From contig CM041465.1 in assembly GCA_023213395.1 (NCBI GenBank), positions 91,333,741 to 91,397,740 on the forward strand: DNA of 64,000 nucleotides, in the 5' to 3' direction. Source of the stretch: Cycas panzhihuaensis (taxonomy: Eukaryota; Cycadophyta). The notes beneath the pieces are model-generated. The model was not told the DNA's origin. It did no database searches and saw nothing but the letters and a program-made list of their open reading frames with translations. A program made the position numbers and the translations under genes. Shown one piece after another: positions 47,201-59,249 of the stretch (its first letter is position 1; each line of letters begins with the position of its first letter).

Positions 47201-48438
47201 TAGGAATGTAGAATACATCCTTGATTGAACCATCTTTCAAAGAAATATCACTTGTTCCTTTGACTTTTAGTTGAGATCTACTTTTGAAGGAGATTTTCTC
47301 TTTAGAGTTAGGATCAGACTGATAAGAAGTCAGGTATTCTTGGTGTCTTATTATATCATAGAAAGGAACACAATTAAGAATCCACAAAGGTGGTTGAGTG
47401 GATGGAGTTGAAAAAGGTGAAGTTCTGGCAGTTAAAGAGTGATTAGGTTTATGGGATCAAGACCAGATCCTCTTGGAAGCTTTCTAAGATTTTGAATGAA
47501 TTCTACTCCTATAGAGGTCGATGGTGTGTCCCTTTTTATGGCAGTAAGCACAACTGATGATCTAATTAGAGTTAGAAGTGACAGTGTTCCATTTTTGGAA
47601 TGATTGTTAGTATTATTCTGGTTCTTCCATGATCCAGAATATTTAATATTTTGATTATGGTTATTTATAAAAGTAGAAGATGAACCTTTATGAGGTTTGT
47701 AAAATTTAGGATTATTGTTGTGATTACTTTAAGAGTTATTTTATTTTATCTTACTAATAGGTTTTGACTTGGAAATAGAGCCTGTGAAGGATCTTGTAGT
47801 TTTCTAGTTTGAATTAACATGTTTTGATAATTAATGAGTTGATTTGTTAGTTGATTGAAGGTGATTTCTAAGAAATCAACCTATTGCTTAGTAGTTTTAA
47901 AAAGGTTGAAATGTTTAGGTAACTTATTAATGTCTAGATGGATGAGTGTTTCATCATCCTTGGCATAGGTGGTAATTTTAGTTTTATCATCTACTTTAGT
48001 TGAAGATTTTATATAGTTATCTAATTCCTTGTTAGTGAGTTAAATTTTTGCTAAGAAATCCTCAACTTTAAAAAAATGATTAAAGTTTAGGTTATACAAC
48101 TATTGTTCTAAGAGAGCTAACTGGTATTTATCAACCTTATCATATTTTTCCCTAAGGATTTACTAGACGTAGACAAGTTCATCCATTTTAGAGAACCACT
48201 TGCTAATGTCTAGTGAGAGGGAGTTTAGGATGGTTCCTAAGGCTCTATCATAGTTTATCAGATAGACCATATAGGCTTCTAACTTTGTGTCATCAGGTTT
48301 CACAAGCTCTCCTATTACATATCACTAGATCTTTTGTTGTTTAAGAACCTATGATATTTTAAGTTTATAGTTTGCATAGTTTAAGCTGATTAGTACTTAA
48401 ATTGAAGGACATGAGGTTGTCCTTGGCATGAGTTCCAT
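44260..48438 (-). pseudogene. Copia D gag-pol remnant
   Basis: Minus strand, from MELMPRTTSCPSI at 48438. Gag core (YMVYLINYDRALGTILNSLS, FSKMDELVYV about 48180-48260), then a linker, the protease and pre-integrase region (47160-47387: SLKDGSIKDVFYIPSLLPNL) and the integrase end (VPKEK, KYIFVGYNEESKSYQLLNP about 46190-46300). Reverse transcriptase (KKHKAHLVAKRFSQIDGISY about 45590, LAAKFGW, an intact YIDD at 45210-45221) and RNase H down to about 44280 complete it. Numerous stops. The 3' end is adjacent to the B insertion. Confidence 0.85.
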
Positions 48439-50474
48439 TATGGATAGGAAACCTTCGATGTGAGATCCTCTTGACAGAAAAAAAGGAAAAAGATGACAAG
48501 GAAACAATGATAATAAGTATGTAGAAAGAGGTAATCGCAATCTTTAGTATTAGATGAAATTAATCATTGACTTATTTCAAGTGAATGTTGAAGTAGGGAA
48601 GTTAGGGTATTATTGAATTTTATAAATAATAAACCCATTAACTTTTAAACATAAATTATCACTAATTAAGAATTAGAAATTTAATTAAACATTAAGAAAA
48701 TTGAATCAGATAAATGAGTAGTTTCATGATTCAAATCAATAACTGGTAAAATAGCAATTTTAATTAAGTATTAATAAACTTCATTAAATACTTAGGAAAC
48801 TTATATGGAAAATAATATAGTTAAGCATTATATTTGATAAATGAATTGATGTTTATTAAATTGAATCATTAAAGTTGAGGTATTATAAAGAAAATTTTTA
48901 AAAGAAATCATGTACCTTAACTTACGTGGTTGTGATAGAAGACTTGACTTGGAATACGATTTGGTAGGTTAAAATCATGTTCTATTGGATTGAGTGACTA
49001 GTCAGAGCATCTGTATCTGAAATAGAAATTTGACACTTCTTCTAGAATTGAATTTGGACTTTGTATGGTAAAGTTATAATAAAAAAAGCATACGTACCTC
49101 CTTTTGAAAAAAAATAAAAATAAACAATTTGAAATAGGGGCTAAGCCCCTTTTAATTTTGGACTGAGGTCATGTGGAAGGCTAATGTGATCAAGGGCCTA
49201 GTAGGTAGGGGCTGGCAGACCCAACCATAAATTTTAATTAAATTAAATTAAACTAAACTTTAGAAAAAACTAAAAAAAGGAGAAATAAATGGATATGGAA
49301 TAACAATGATTTAGATTTAATTATTTTTGTAATTACAGAAATGTTTTACAAGAATATATTTTATTTGGCATCTGCCTAATTGCTATATAGAATTACCCTA
49401 ATAGTTAAGGTTTCAATCATTTTATAGGAGGTGGAGAGGTGGTGGCGGATATCCTTTCATCTATAGGTGCTTCATCTTTGTGCTTCCTCTTCATCGTGCT
49501 TCCTCTTTAACAATGTTTTCTATCCTTGAAATTGTATCCCAAACCTCCAAACAAATAACATAATCACTGGTAGAGCGCCTATAAGATCCCTTTCTGATCG
49601 AGGTTTCAGGTTCATTTAGCAGATCATCAAGCTAGGAAGGTTGCTCTTCTGTGAGAAAACTTTCGAAAGAAGTTCATTAATGCTACCTATCATTGTGCTT
49701 TCTCTTCACACCATCATGGTCGATCACTCGAATGGCATCTCTATTTGTTTGCAAGTCAATGAAAAGGATTTATTCTTTGTTGTAGGCTTTAGTTTATCCT
49801 ACGTGTCTCATTATGTCCTTCATTTATTTACAGGTTTTCTACAACTTTATATTTTTGTCTTTTCTGTGTTTTGGCTTTCAACATCTTTGTCTATTACGAG
49901 ATGATGGTGGTTATGAGGATTGTACCAAAAAGGAGACATAGTTCCCTTCTTTGGATAGTTTGGAAAAAAAAAATAGGATTATTTTAGTACTTTATGAGGT
50001 GGCTATATTTAGGTAACTTGAAATATTTGTCTATGTAATCAGAGAAAAAGTTTGTGGTTGTTGTAGGATTTTCATTTGGTTACTTTTTTTTTTCTCTTTA
50101 ACAAGTTGAATAGATTTTATATGTAAGTTAGGGTTGAATAAAACTTAGGTAAGCAGAGATTTAGTTTTCTTCTACAGATGAAAAAATTGGAGAGACTTTG
50201 TAAATCCTCCCCATTTGTATATGGTTTAGTCTTATACAGACCTCATTATATATCTAGTTTTATTTAACTAATAAAAATAAAATTTAAATATTATTTTCTC
50301 TGATTTTAGAATATGTTTTATTATTATTATTTTTGTTTTAAAAAAAGAACTAAAATTAATATATATTTTGTGTATAAAAAATTATATGATAGAGTATAAA
50401 GAACAACATGTTAACTGGTTCAAATTTTTGTTTGAAATAATAGAACCTATGATGTTATCCTGATTAGAATCCCT
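48439..50474 (-). other. Copia D leader with unidentified insertions
   Basis: About 2 kb without a recognised domain. A patch at 49138-49230 (ggggctaagcccc, ggtcatgtggaaggctaatg) resembles 29775-29840. From about 49430 to 50280 the plus strand has the look of a processed transcript (a 3' T-rich, taataaaaataaaa end), possibly a LINE or other insertion, but I cannot place it. The ORF at 49641-49904 has no family features. Confidence 0.4.
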
Positions 50475-50486
50475 ACTCTAATACCA
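50475..50486 (-). other. Primer-binding site of Copia D
   Basis: Minus strand tggtattagagt abuts the LTR directly and resembles the Met-tRNA complement with C-to-T changes. Confidence 0.7.
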
Positions 50487-51111
<625 letters not shown>

Positions 51112-51116
51112 TAATC

Positions 51117-51688
51117 AAATAATAACCAAAGTATATTCAACAACTAAAATATTAACAAAGTGATATAATTGAATAAACACAAATCCTAACTAGTAAATGA
51201 CTTGAGTAAACAAATTAAGATATGAACATGATCATGCCCAAAGGGCTAGTTATGGTGTATCTCTTGGGGAATTATAAACATGAACCACATATTGGTGATT
51301 TGGTATTAAATAAGAATCACATATGATGTAGTAAGTTGCATCAGGCCCTAACATGCCTAATCACTAAGGTTAAGTGATCCTAACAATTCATGAGACTAGG
51401 TTATGTTTAATATAATAAAGTTGTTCTAAGTTTTATTGTGGATTTTCTCCCTTAAGAGTTACTAATACAAATCAATATCTTTTATGTGTTTATTCTTCTA
51501 TTACATGATGTGATATATGTTATGTAAGAGATGTAAAGATTTGGTAGGAATTTACATGGCATCAGGGAAACCTTAAGTATGTGTAAATTCTCATAAGTTT
51601 GTTGAACTCCACATTGTTTTAGAACATTTTATTCTTTATTGGTAAGGCTAGAAAATGGATCAAATGAAATCCCTAACTATGTTCCAAG
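51117..51688. other. Unassigned AT-rich DNA right of Copia D
   Basis: No ORF or repeat recognised. Confidence 0.4.
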
Positions 51689-53690
51689 CTAGATTCTAAC
51701 AAAGTTCCATTGGTGTTTCCCTATCCCTAAAGATAGGCCTATTTTGTAATAACTAAATCTATTACAAATGGGTATTACACTGTATATCCAAATCATTGTC
51801 ATTACTAATTTCTTTTTGAATGAACCCAAAAGTTTTTTATTTGAATATAGAGTAACATCTCTCATATCATTCACCATATTACTAATTTGAAAGTTCACTC
51901 CCAACAATACCATTAAAGAGTTCCAAATCTAAATTGTGAACTAATAATGCACTAAAATATGTAGCATAGAATCTTCACTAGTTTTGTAAAAGACATAAAT
52001 GGAAGGTCCAACGATACCCTATTTTAATAGGCTTTTGTTGTTAGGACAAGTCTATGGGCTAATAACTAACAAAAATAATCAAGTTTAGGAATAAAAATGT
52101 ACTCTCATATCATGTTTTACTATTGTTGGACTTGATAGTAACTACTATACTTCATCTTGTGAAGAATTTTGCATCCCTCTCTAATCATGAATTCCCCTAC
52201 TTTAGTTGCATATCCCCAAATCAACATCTCTCTTTTTTTTCTATCAAGAGTATACCCCAAGCATAAAATAGTTTATTGAACTCATTATGTCCATTCCAAA
52301 GTCTAATTCATAACATTAATTCCTCTTCACTCCTTAATGATTGAGAGACAAAAGAAGAAGTAGGGTATTGAATGGTGATTTTAAAAATCAAATTAAAGAC
52401 CTTAATTAAATCCTTACCTTTCACCCCTTTGACAATTTGAATGATCATTATGTCTTTCCTAATCATTGGTAACCTAAGCAGGGAATCCTCTCACACATTA
52501 CAATATTTTATATCTCCAATTTTCATTATAAGGTGATCACAAATCAAGGGTATACTTACAAGTAGATTGTTCTAATTGGACAATGATTTATTGTGAGATT
52601 TTACCATCAACATAGTGAGAATTTTTTGCTATCCTTCAAAGTATTTATATTAAAGAATGGATTACCATAACATTTCTTAATAGGAGATAAATATCCAAGC
52701 TAATTTTACTCCAAACATAATGGGTAATAATGGTAAATTCCTTATATTTAAGGCCCTGATTACCTTTGGTAGAAAACATTTTCCCATTTGACCAAATGGA
52801 GCCCATGCTTATCTATTTATTTGAGTCCTTTTTAGTAGAAAGATCAAATAGTTTTCTTTAGATTCTGTAGCATTCCTATGAGACTATCTATGATAGCCAT
52901 GAGGAATAAAGGAATGGTCATAAGCATTGGCTAAGTTAGGCCAACTCTCTGTACCAAAGAAATCCATTTTGATAACCAACATCTCAACTTTATGGTGATC
53001 TTCTAAATAACTATGGCCTAATTAGTATTTGCATGCCTCTTGGATCCTATGAGAACACTTAAATAGATCCAAAATCTTTTCTTATTCTCTAGTTTATGTC
53101 CTATTACCTTAGAGATCTTGATAGTCATTCTATGAGTAATATTAAAAGTTAAAACAATAGAAGCACCATTAATAAAACATCATTCTAAAATTCCTTTAAA
53201 CTATTTAGCCTCTAGGATTATAGCAAGCCCTATTAATATTATGTCATCTTCAAATTGGGTATGCGTGGTGGGCTCCATAATGGATGTAACATAAAAACCT
53301 TTAATTCTACCCTATGATTTGGTAGCATTTAAATCCCAACCCAAGGCTTTGTCCAATAGCATAAATAAGCATGGTGATAGGGGGAAACCCTATCTCAAAC
53401 CCTAGATTATAGTGAAGAACTTAGTAAGGCCCATTTAGCAACATAAGAGACTAATAAGATCACATACACCTAGAAACCTAATTAACCATCATTAGGGAAA
53501 ACCCTATTTTTTGTAGTGACTAGAACAAAAATTCATTGTTTACCCAAGAAAAAGCTTTAGAGAAGTTCAATTTTATGAGTATAAATTTATCCTTAGATAT
53601 TATAGAGGATTAAATGAACTCTCGGTCCAAAATTACCTTATTTAGAATCAATCTTCCTCTAACACACCCCCCCTACTCTTCCCCAATTAT
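51689..53690 (-). pseudogene. LINE reverse-transcriptase relic
   Basis: Minus strand, entering mid-RT. Readable pieces are RGRLILNKVILDREFI, FILIKLNFSKAFSWVNNEF (about 53545), GFEIGFPLSPCLFMLLDKAL (about 53360) and HTQFEDDIILIG (FEDD in place of FADD, about 53245). A region resembling the RT thumb and connecting section follows (GNQGLKYKEFTIITHYVWS about 52720). The last open piece is 51689-51913. The endonuclease is absent, so it is 5'-truncated. Many stops. It is a different, more AT-rich LINE from that at 176-6538. Confidence 0.8.
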
Positions 53691-53759
53691 TGTTGGCAAA
53701 ATTTTTTATAATTTAAAAGTAAGGTTTTCAGTAATTGCCTTGTAAGAGAAGTTATATAA

Positions 53760-54320
53760 TGTGTGAGAATTCATACATGCTTAGGCTTGCCCTTGTACCT
53801 TGTGAATTCTTTCCAAATCTTTGCATCATTTACATAGTACATATATCATATAATTAGAATAACAAACATACAAAAGATAGGTTTAATATGGGAAACCCTT
53901 TCAAAAATAAAACCCATATACAAAAAGTTTAGTGATTGATTAGAAATACCAACTATTACATTATAGATCACCAAGTGAGTGAAACCTAGATGATTGGATA
54001 TATCTCACCATGATTTGATATAACCCTACCACAAATCCCTTTTTATATAATCCAAAGGGTATGTTTAGCCAAGAGTTATGACTCTTCATTGTGTCTTATG
54101 ACTCTATATATCTTGATTCTTTATGTTCCTTTGAATCTCGGTACTTGTCCCTCTTCATATCTTAATTCTTTGTGCCCCTTTAGATCTCAATACTTATGCC
54201 TCTTTATATCTTATCTCTTTATATAACTTTAAATCGCGATACTTTCACCTCTTCATATCTCGATTCTTCTCATAACCATAACTTATACCACGTGTTAATC
54301 TTTTACTGTACTCAGTAACA
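53760..54320 (-). repeat. 3' LTR of a minus-strand Copia (F)
   Basis: About 560 bp with TG and CA ends; on the minus strand it begins TGTTACTGAGTACAG, right after a purine tract. The Copia RNase H tail at 54428-54560 is in the right place and orientation to belong to it. Confidence 0.7.
54109..54272. repeat. 49-bp tandem repeat inside LTR F
   Basis: Three full units (54109-54157, 54158-54206, 54207-54255) and a partial fourth. Each begins tatct and ends near cctctt. Confidence 0.9.
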
Positions 54321-54331
54321 TCCCCCTTATG
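54321..54331 (-). other. Polypurine tract of Copia F
   Basis: Minus strand cataaggggga adjoins the LTR. Confidence 0.7.
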
Positions 54332-54427
54332 CAAATATGGGATTTAGGATTTAACATATAGTTATAGATCAATATTATGTCATAATCTAATAACCTTCTA
54401 GGTGAATAATAATTGACCTTACATATG

Positions 54428-54560
54428 CATCTCCCCTTAAGGGAAAACCTCATGCATGTCTAATTTGATATAAATTCTTTTGAAATGATCTTTAGTAAGT
54501 GACTTTGTGAATATATCCACCAATTGTTTATCACTTGGGCTATATTCCATATTCAACTTC
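54428..54560 (-). pseudogene. Copia F RNase H C-terminus
   Basis: Minus strand reads MEYSPSDKQLVDIFTKSL then TKDHFKRIYIKLDMHE, the standard end of Copia RNase H. Just upstream the line VRKLNMEY has a second imperfect copy (VRNLNLEYK), a small tandem duplication. The rest of the element is not present; Gypsy sequence follows. Confidence 0.75.
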
Positions 54561-54779
54561 CTTACTTTGACCATGAATTTGTATTCCAAATTCAAATTCC
54601 TTACTTTATAATTATGATTTTAATGACCTAAATAGTTTCTGATAAAGTTTGCTCATGAATTTTATATTCTTATTACTTATTATTGATCTTTGAAATCTAA
54701 AATTTGGAGATATTTTCTTGAATAATATTTGAGTTATTTGGTTTTATTTGTGTGTCATTATGTAAAGTATAAATTTTTT

Positions 54780-55540
54780 CACCTTAGTAAGTTTGCCAAT
54801 GGCTACTAAGATTTGTTCATTTTATTTTTATGTTCTTGGTAAATTTGTGATAAAATTCGTTGAAATACTATGCCATTTTCTTTTTAGAATTAAGAGTGAC
54901 ACTGACAACCTTGTTAGGTTTTCTCTTTTCAACTTGGTTACCTAGTATAACTTATAAATTACTATGTAATTTACTACCTCTTGATTAATGTTTTTCCATT
55001 AGGTATATTATTTAATTACCTCTTTTATCTTATCAATATCAATATGGATTACAAAAGGGGTATCATATAACTCATAACGAATTTTATACTTGAATTTTAT
55101 TACATTCGATACCATAATTCTTTTCCCTTTTTAAAATTTATAGTCTTTAAGTTAAAAAATATTTAAAAATGATTTTTCCTCTTGTTAAGATTATATGACC
55201 TTATTACACCATAGGTCATCATGTTATGCTTACTAAATAATCTCTCTTAAAATACCTATTATAACAAGGTTGTTCAAGACTTGTAGAATTCTTTAGAGGC
55301 TATTAATAACTATTATTTATTTTCCTAATTGATATACTATCCTTGATGTTAAAAATAATATTGTCCATCTAAATTGTTGTGATGATAGCTCACCCTTGAG
55401 AGGAAAATTTAGAAGGGGCTTATGATCTATAACAATTTCAAAGCTGTTGGCCTTTAGATAATGCTTCTTTTTATTTATAATATGAACTATTACCAACTTT
55501 TATTGATTAGATGTTGGATATCATTATTTTATTAGGTTCA
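54780..55540 (-). pseudogene. Gypsy RNase H and integrase fragment (G)
   Basis: Minus strand. RNase H end: KANSFEIVIDHKPLLNF, then LSSQQFRW and YQLGK at about 55330-55450. Integrase linker and start of the core: TKLKRENLTRL, GIVFQRILSQIYQEHKNKMN, PLANLL at about 54790-54960, which matches the usual TKLKRKNPTGLL and ISMDFITNLP region of Gypsy integrase. Strongly decayed. Confidence 0.65.
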
Positions 55541-55561
55541 TCTTATGACTTTCATATATGC

Positions 55562-55816
55562 TATTATGAACCTCCTTAAAAGAAGTAATTACTCAATTAT
55601 TATCAAAGGTCTTATTGATTAGTTGCACCCATTTATAAAAAGACCCTATTTTATGCATATAAATATGGCCCCAATTGTAAACATTCATCATCACTTATTG
55701 TCTTATCAATCAATTAATTGATTATTTGACTATTAAACCTATCCAAGCATCCTTATACTCTCATGTGCCTTTTGGAAACTAGCATTGATCCCTAGTAACA
55801 AACTAGGTTCATAACA
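55562..55816 (+). repeat. LTR H, plus strand, same family as the gag-protease elements
   Basis: 255 bp. Starts tattatgaacctcctt and ends aggttcataaca. It aligns with the reverse complement of the LTRs at 59003 and 61558, including the ends, a TATA region (gcatataaat about 55660) and aactaggttc near the end. A primer site follows. No partner LTR found downstream. Confidence 0.7.
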
Positions 55817-55818
55817 AG

Positions 55819-55830
55819 TGGTATTAGAGT
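55819..55830 (+). other. Primer-binding site after LTR H
   Basis: tggtattagagt lies two bases after the LTR; C-to-T variant of the Met-tRNA complement. Confidence 0.7.
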
Positions 55831-57454
55831 AGTTGAATTCTCAACACCTTAATAATCTAATAAACTTTAGTATTACAACATTGTAGTCTCTTTGAATTAA
55901 TCCATAATTCACCATTACTATTTTAGACATAGCTTTTCTCATTGTCTCCATATATTGTTTACACTCACCCTAAAGTAGTTTGCATGTTATTATCATCCCC
56001 ATACCATTTCATAGTCACACTTCATTGTCATTTCATATGTCTTATCACTGTAGCTTGTGCAGGTCTATCAACTCTCATTTGGCTAATCTAAACATTAATA
56101 TAACTACTAATATTATAATCCACCTCCATAGTAGAGATTTATTATTAACAATGTCTATTATAGAAGGTAACACCTCCATGTAAATCTATGTAACTATTAG
56201 CACCAAGCCATATAATAACAACATCTTTAAAATATTACATCTCTATGGGACCATGTAATTATGATGTTCTCATATTCATATAAGTTTTTTTGATCCTTTG
56301 ACCATAGTCATGGTATATTAACCTATCACAAGTTATTATGACTATAATATATGCATATTCTACCACATATCAATATCATTTAAGATGAGGCAAATGCACA
56401 ACATATGTAGAACCCCTTATAAGAGATAAATTATAAGATGATCAAGAGACATATAATGCCCAAGAGATATAATTAATTTACAACATATCTAAGACTACTT
56501 AATGATAAAATTATATGTCACCTAAGAGATATATGATATCTAAAATAATATATAAATTCATATTCAAGACCTTTTACATCAATATTACTAAGTTTGTAGA
56601 GATTGAAAACCAACTCTACATTAACATAATTTTCATTAATATAATTCTATGCTCTTCTCAATTGATAATATAGATCATTACCTAATCTAGTTCACTAAAT
56701 CTACATCATCATTCTAATGCACTCTAATATACACTATTCATAGTCTAAAGGTATATATATTTTGGCAAATAAAATTGATAAACATGCCATCTTTATATTT
56801 GTGCCCTTATATTCATCTTTTTCATTTTATATTTTCCCATAAACTCCCCTTATATTTTTCATCTATTTACCATATATTGACTTAGTATCTATTCATATTA
56901 TCTATCTAAATTTAGTATATCATTGGTGGCTTGTACACACACATACACACATAAATAACTTAGTATTCAACATTAAATCATTAAATCCTAGATCCCTTTC
57001 ACCTTGTTAATAGCCCAAATTTCCCCCATTCAATATGTTCAAGTGGGGTGTAGAATTAGAATGAAAAAGTTTGCCAAGATGGATGGAGCTATTGATACTA
57101 ATTACGTTAGTAAAGACATTAAAAAATAAGGCAGGGGAATGGGAGTATTATTCTAAGGAATAAGATTTGTGCTAATGGGATTCGACCCTACAACATAGAA
57201 CAAATATGCAAAAAATATTGAGCCCAATAGGGAATTTGATGTGGGATGATATATATGAGCTATACTCATATCATTATTTACTAGTTGACATACAACGATC
57301 CTACTTGTGTTATGACAAGGAAGGATGGGAAGGCATTGGTTACACACTTACGGGTTGCAATTAGTTTGGATAAGGGAGTGCTTGTAGATACTAATAAGAT
57401 TTTGTATGAACTATAAGAGATACATTTAACATTCTACATAGTGCATCCTTATGC
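55831..57454. other. Unassigned AT-rich DNA
   Basis: Presumed internal sequence of element H and then an LTR-like stretch (about 57240-57453, starting tgtgggatgat). No protein domain recognised. The ORFs at 55980-56183 (plus) and 57153-57347 (minus) look incidental. Confidence 0.4.
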
Positions 57455-57472
57455 ATTTGTTTAACATGGTAT
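57455..57472 (+). other. Possible degenerate primer-binding site
   Basis: tggtattaaggtcaagat follows taaca and precedes an ORF by about 45 bases. Roughly two thirds of bases match the Met-tRNA complement. Weak. Confidence 0.35.
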
Positions 57473-57516
57473 TAAGGTCAAGATCATCATGATATTATGA
57501 GAATAGTTGAAATAAT

Positions 57517-58059
57517 ATGAGTACAATTACAAATCCATTCATTGTGAGTAAAGTAATATATCTCATTTGTTACAAGTATGAAGGGGATAAGTGTAGGCTT
57601 GCGACGAAAATAGGATTAAAGCTAGTTGACTATCATTATCTTGAAGATTGCTTAAATGTTTGGGCATTACTTCTCAAAGAGAATCACTTGAAAAGTAGAT
57701 GAGAGGTGGAGGTTAGGTATTTAAAGGATGTTCAAGTTAGTAGAAGTTATCTACCTCTATTATTAACATATAATCAAGTCTCACATAGTTATTCCACTAG
57801 TTTATATGGATCTCTTATGGTGCCAAACTCCAAAGCTCTTTCACATCCTATATTATATAAGTCAACTTTTATAAATAAGGAATTATTAGGGATAAAACTT
57901 TCACCTAAAGAATGGATAGAAGCAAGGACTTATAAAAAACTTGAAAGGAGTGAGAAGCTTTTAGACATAAAGAGTGGAGGTGAACATAGAGAATCTTCTC
58001 TGATATTAATAAGCCTCAATGACGCCTACTTATTATCATTAGAGAAACAATTAGAGTAA
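57517..58059 (+). pseudogene. Unrecognised 180-codon ORF in gag position
   Basis: MSTITNPFIVSKVIYLICYK opens a frame of 180 codons with one internal TGA (57700-57702, plausibly CGA before). Visible features are LSPKEWIEARTYKKLERSEK and a helical C-terminus (NDAYLLSLEKQLE, then VRRLQELY beyond the stop), consistent with a coiled coil. No zinc knuckle or protease. It sits about 45 bases after a primer-like site, so it could be the Gag of an unfamiliar LTR element or the first ORF of an old endogenous pararetrovirus. I cannot decide. Confidence 0.4.
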
Positions 58060-59002
58060 GTAAGAAGGTTACAAGAATTATATTAATAAAATTCAACTAA
58101 AATCATAGAGAACATAAACATAAATATGTTAAGAAGGAAGATCAGGATGACACATTTATACTAAAAATTAATAGAATACAAGATCATACAATATAGAAAG
58201 AAAAAAGGCCTATAAACCATATTATAATCCTAATATATAATTTAAGTATGCAGAAAGAAAAAGATAATATACAATAAGAAAATAAGGATAAACCATTAAT
58301 AATTGATAAGGACAAAAAGTTAGTGTCATTCCCAAAAGAATATATAACAATTTATAATGAAAAAGGTATCAAGTATATGCCAAAAAAATCATTAATGCCA
58401 ATGATGATATTTATGTCCCTCTATTTGAGAAGAACTAACTAGAGTCAATAACATCTCCTAATCAATTTGGGCAAAAAGTACTAAAGCTAATGATCATAAG
58501 TTCAACTCCTAATTAACTTGGGAGTAATTTAAAAGGAGGTATAACATCTTATACCTTAAAACAATACTATTAAGGAACAACACCATCAAAGGCTTTTTAG
58601 AAAAATATATACAACAATTTTGAAAATGGTGATTCAACTCCTAATATAAAGAATGATACTTATAATACTGCAAGTAAAACGTTTGGTAAAATCAATATAC
58701 ATGATAATATGAAGCAAATAATTGCATCATATATACTAGAGGATTCTCTAGTATTAACAATAATCTTGTTATTTCCTAATGAATGCAAACAATTCACAAG
58801 CATTGATATATAATCTTATCTTTGAAGATAAAGTTGGTTTATATCAACATTTCCATTAATTTTTCATAGGCATGCAAATGACAATTGTTTAAAATATAAC
58901 ATCTATCAACAATCTAAAAATAGAATTGACTAAAGAATTCTTTGGCAGTAACCTTCAACATATAGGCAAGGGTACACAAAAATTCAACATTCTCATAATC
59001 AA
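58060..59002 (+). other. Decayed continuation of the gag-position ORF
   Basis: Frames such as KKAYKPYYNPNI and FKYAERKR are separated by TAA where CAA would keep the frame, and KLVSFPKEYITIYNEKGIKY is readable around 58320. No family recognised. Confidence 0.3.
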
Positions 59003-59249
59003 TGTTACGAACCTAGTTCGTAACTTGAAGGAAAAACAAGAGGGCACAAGAGAGCACGCTAGAACGCTGGAGCAAATATGGTTAATAAGACAAGAATGAT
59101 TGATTAGATAAAAGATATGATGTCCATGTTACAATTTGGTGCTCAATTTATATGCACATTATACCCTTTCATGGAGGGTTGTGCCCTATCAACTGCACCT
59201 ATTCATTTAACAATTAATTAATTTAAGCTTGTTAAGGAGGTTCATAACA
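59003..59249 (-). repeat. 3' LTR of gag-protease copy 1
   Basis: 247 bp with near-perfect 12-base terminal inverted repeats (tgttacgaacct and aggttcataaca). The left end also forms a 9-base-arm palindrome (gttacgaac and gttcgtaac, 59004-59024). Confidence 0.85.

Noticed and set aside
49641-49904. 87-codon ORF as a possible membrane protein gene
   Set aside because: Hydrophobic but without a recognised family, inside a retroelement leader, with no supporting gene structure.
57153-57347. Minus-strand 64-codon ORF as a small gene
   Set aside because: No domain and it overlaps an LTR-like stretch read on the other strand.
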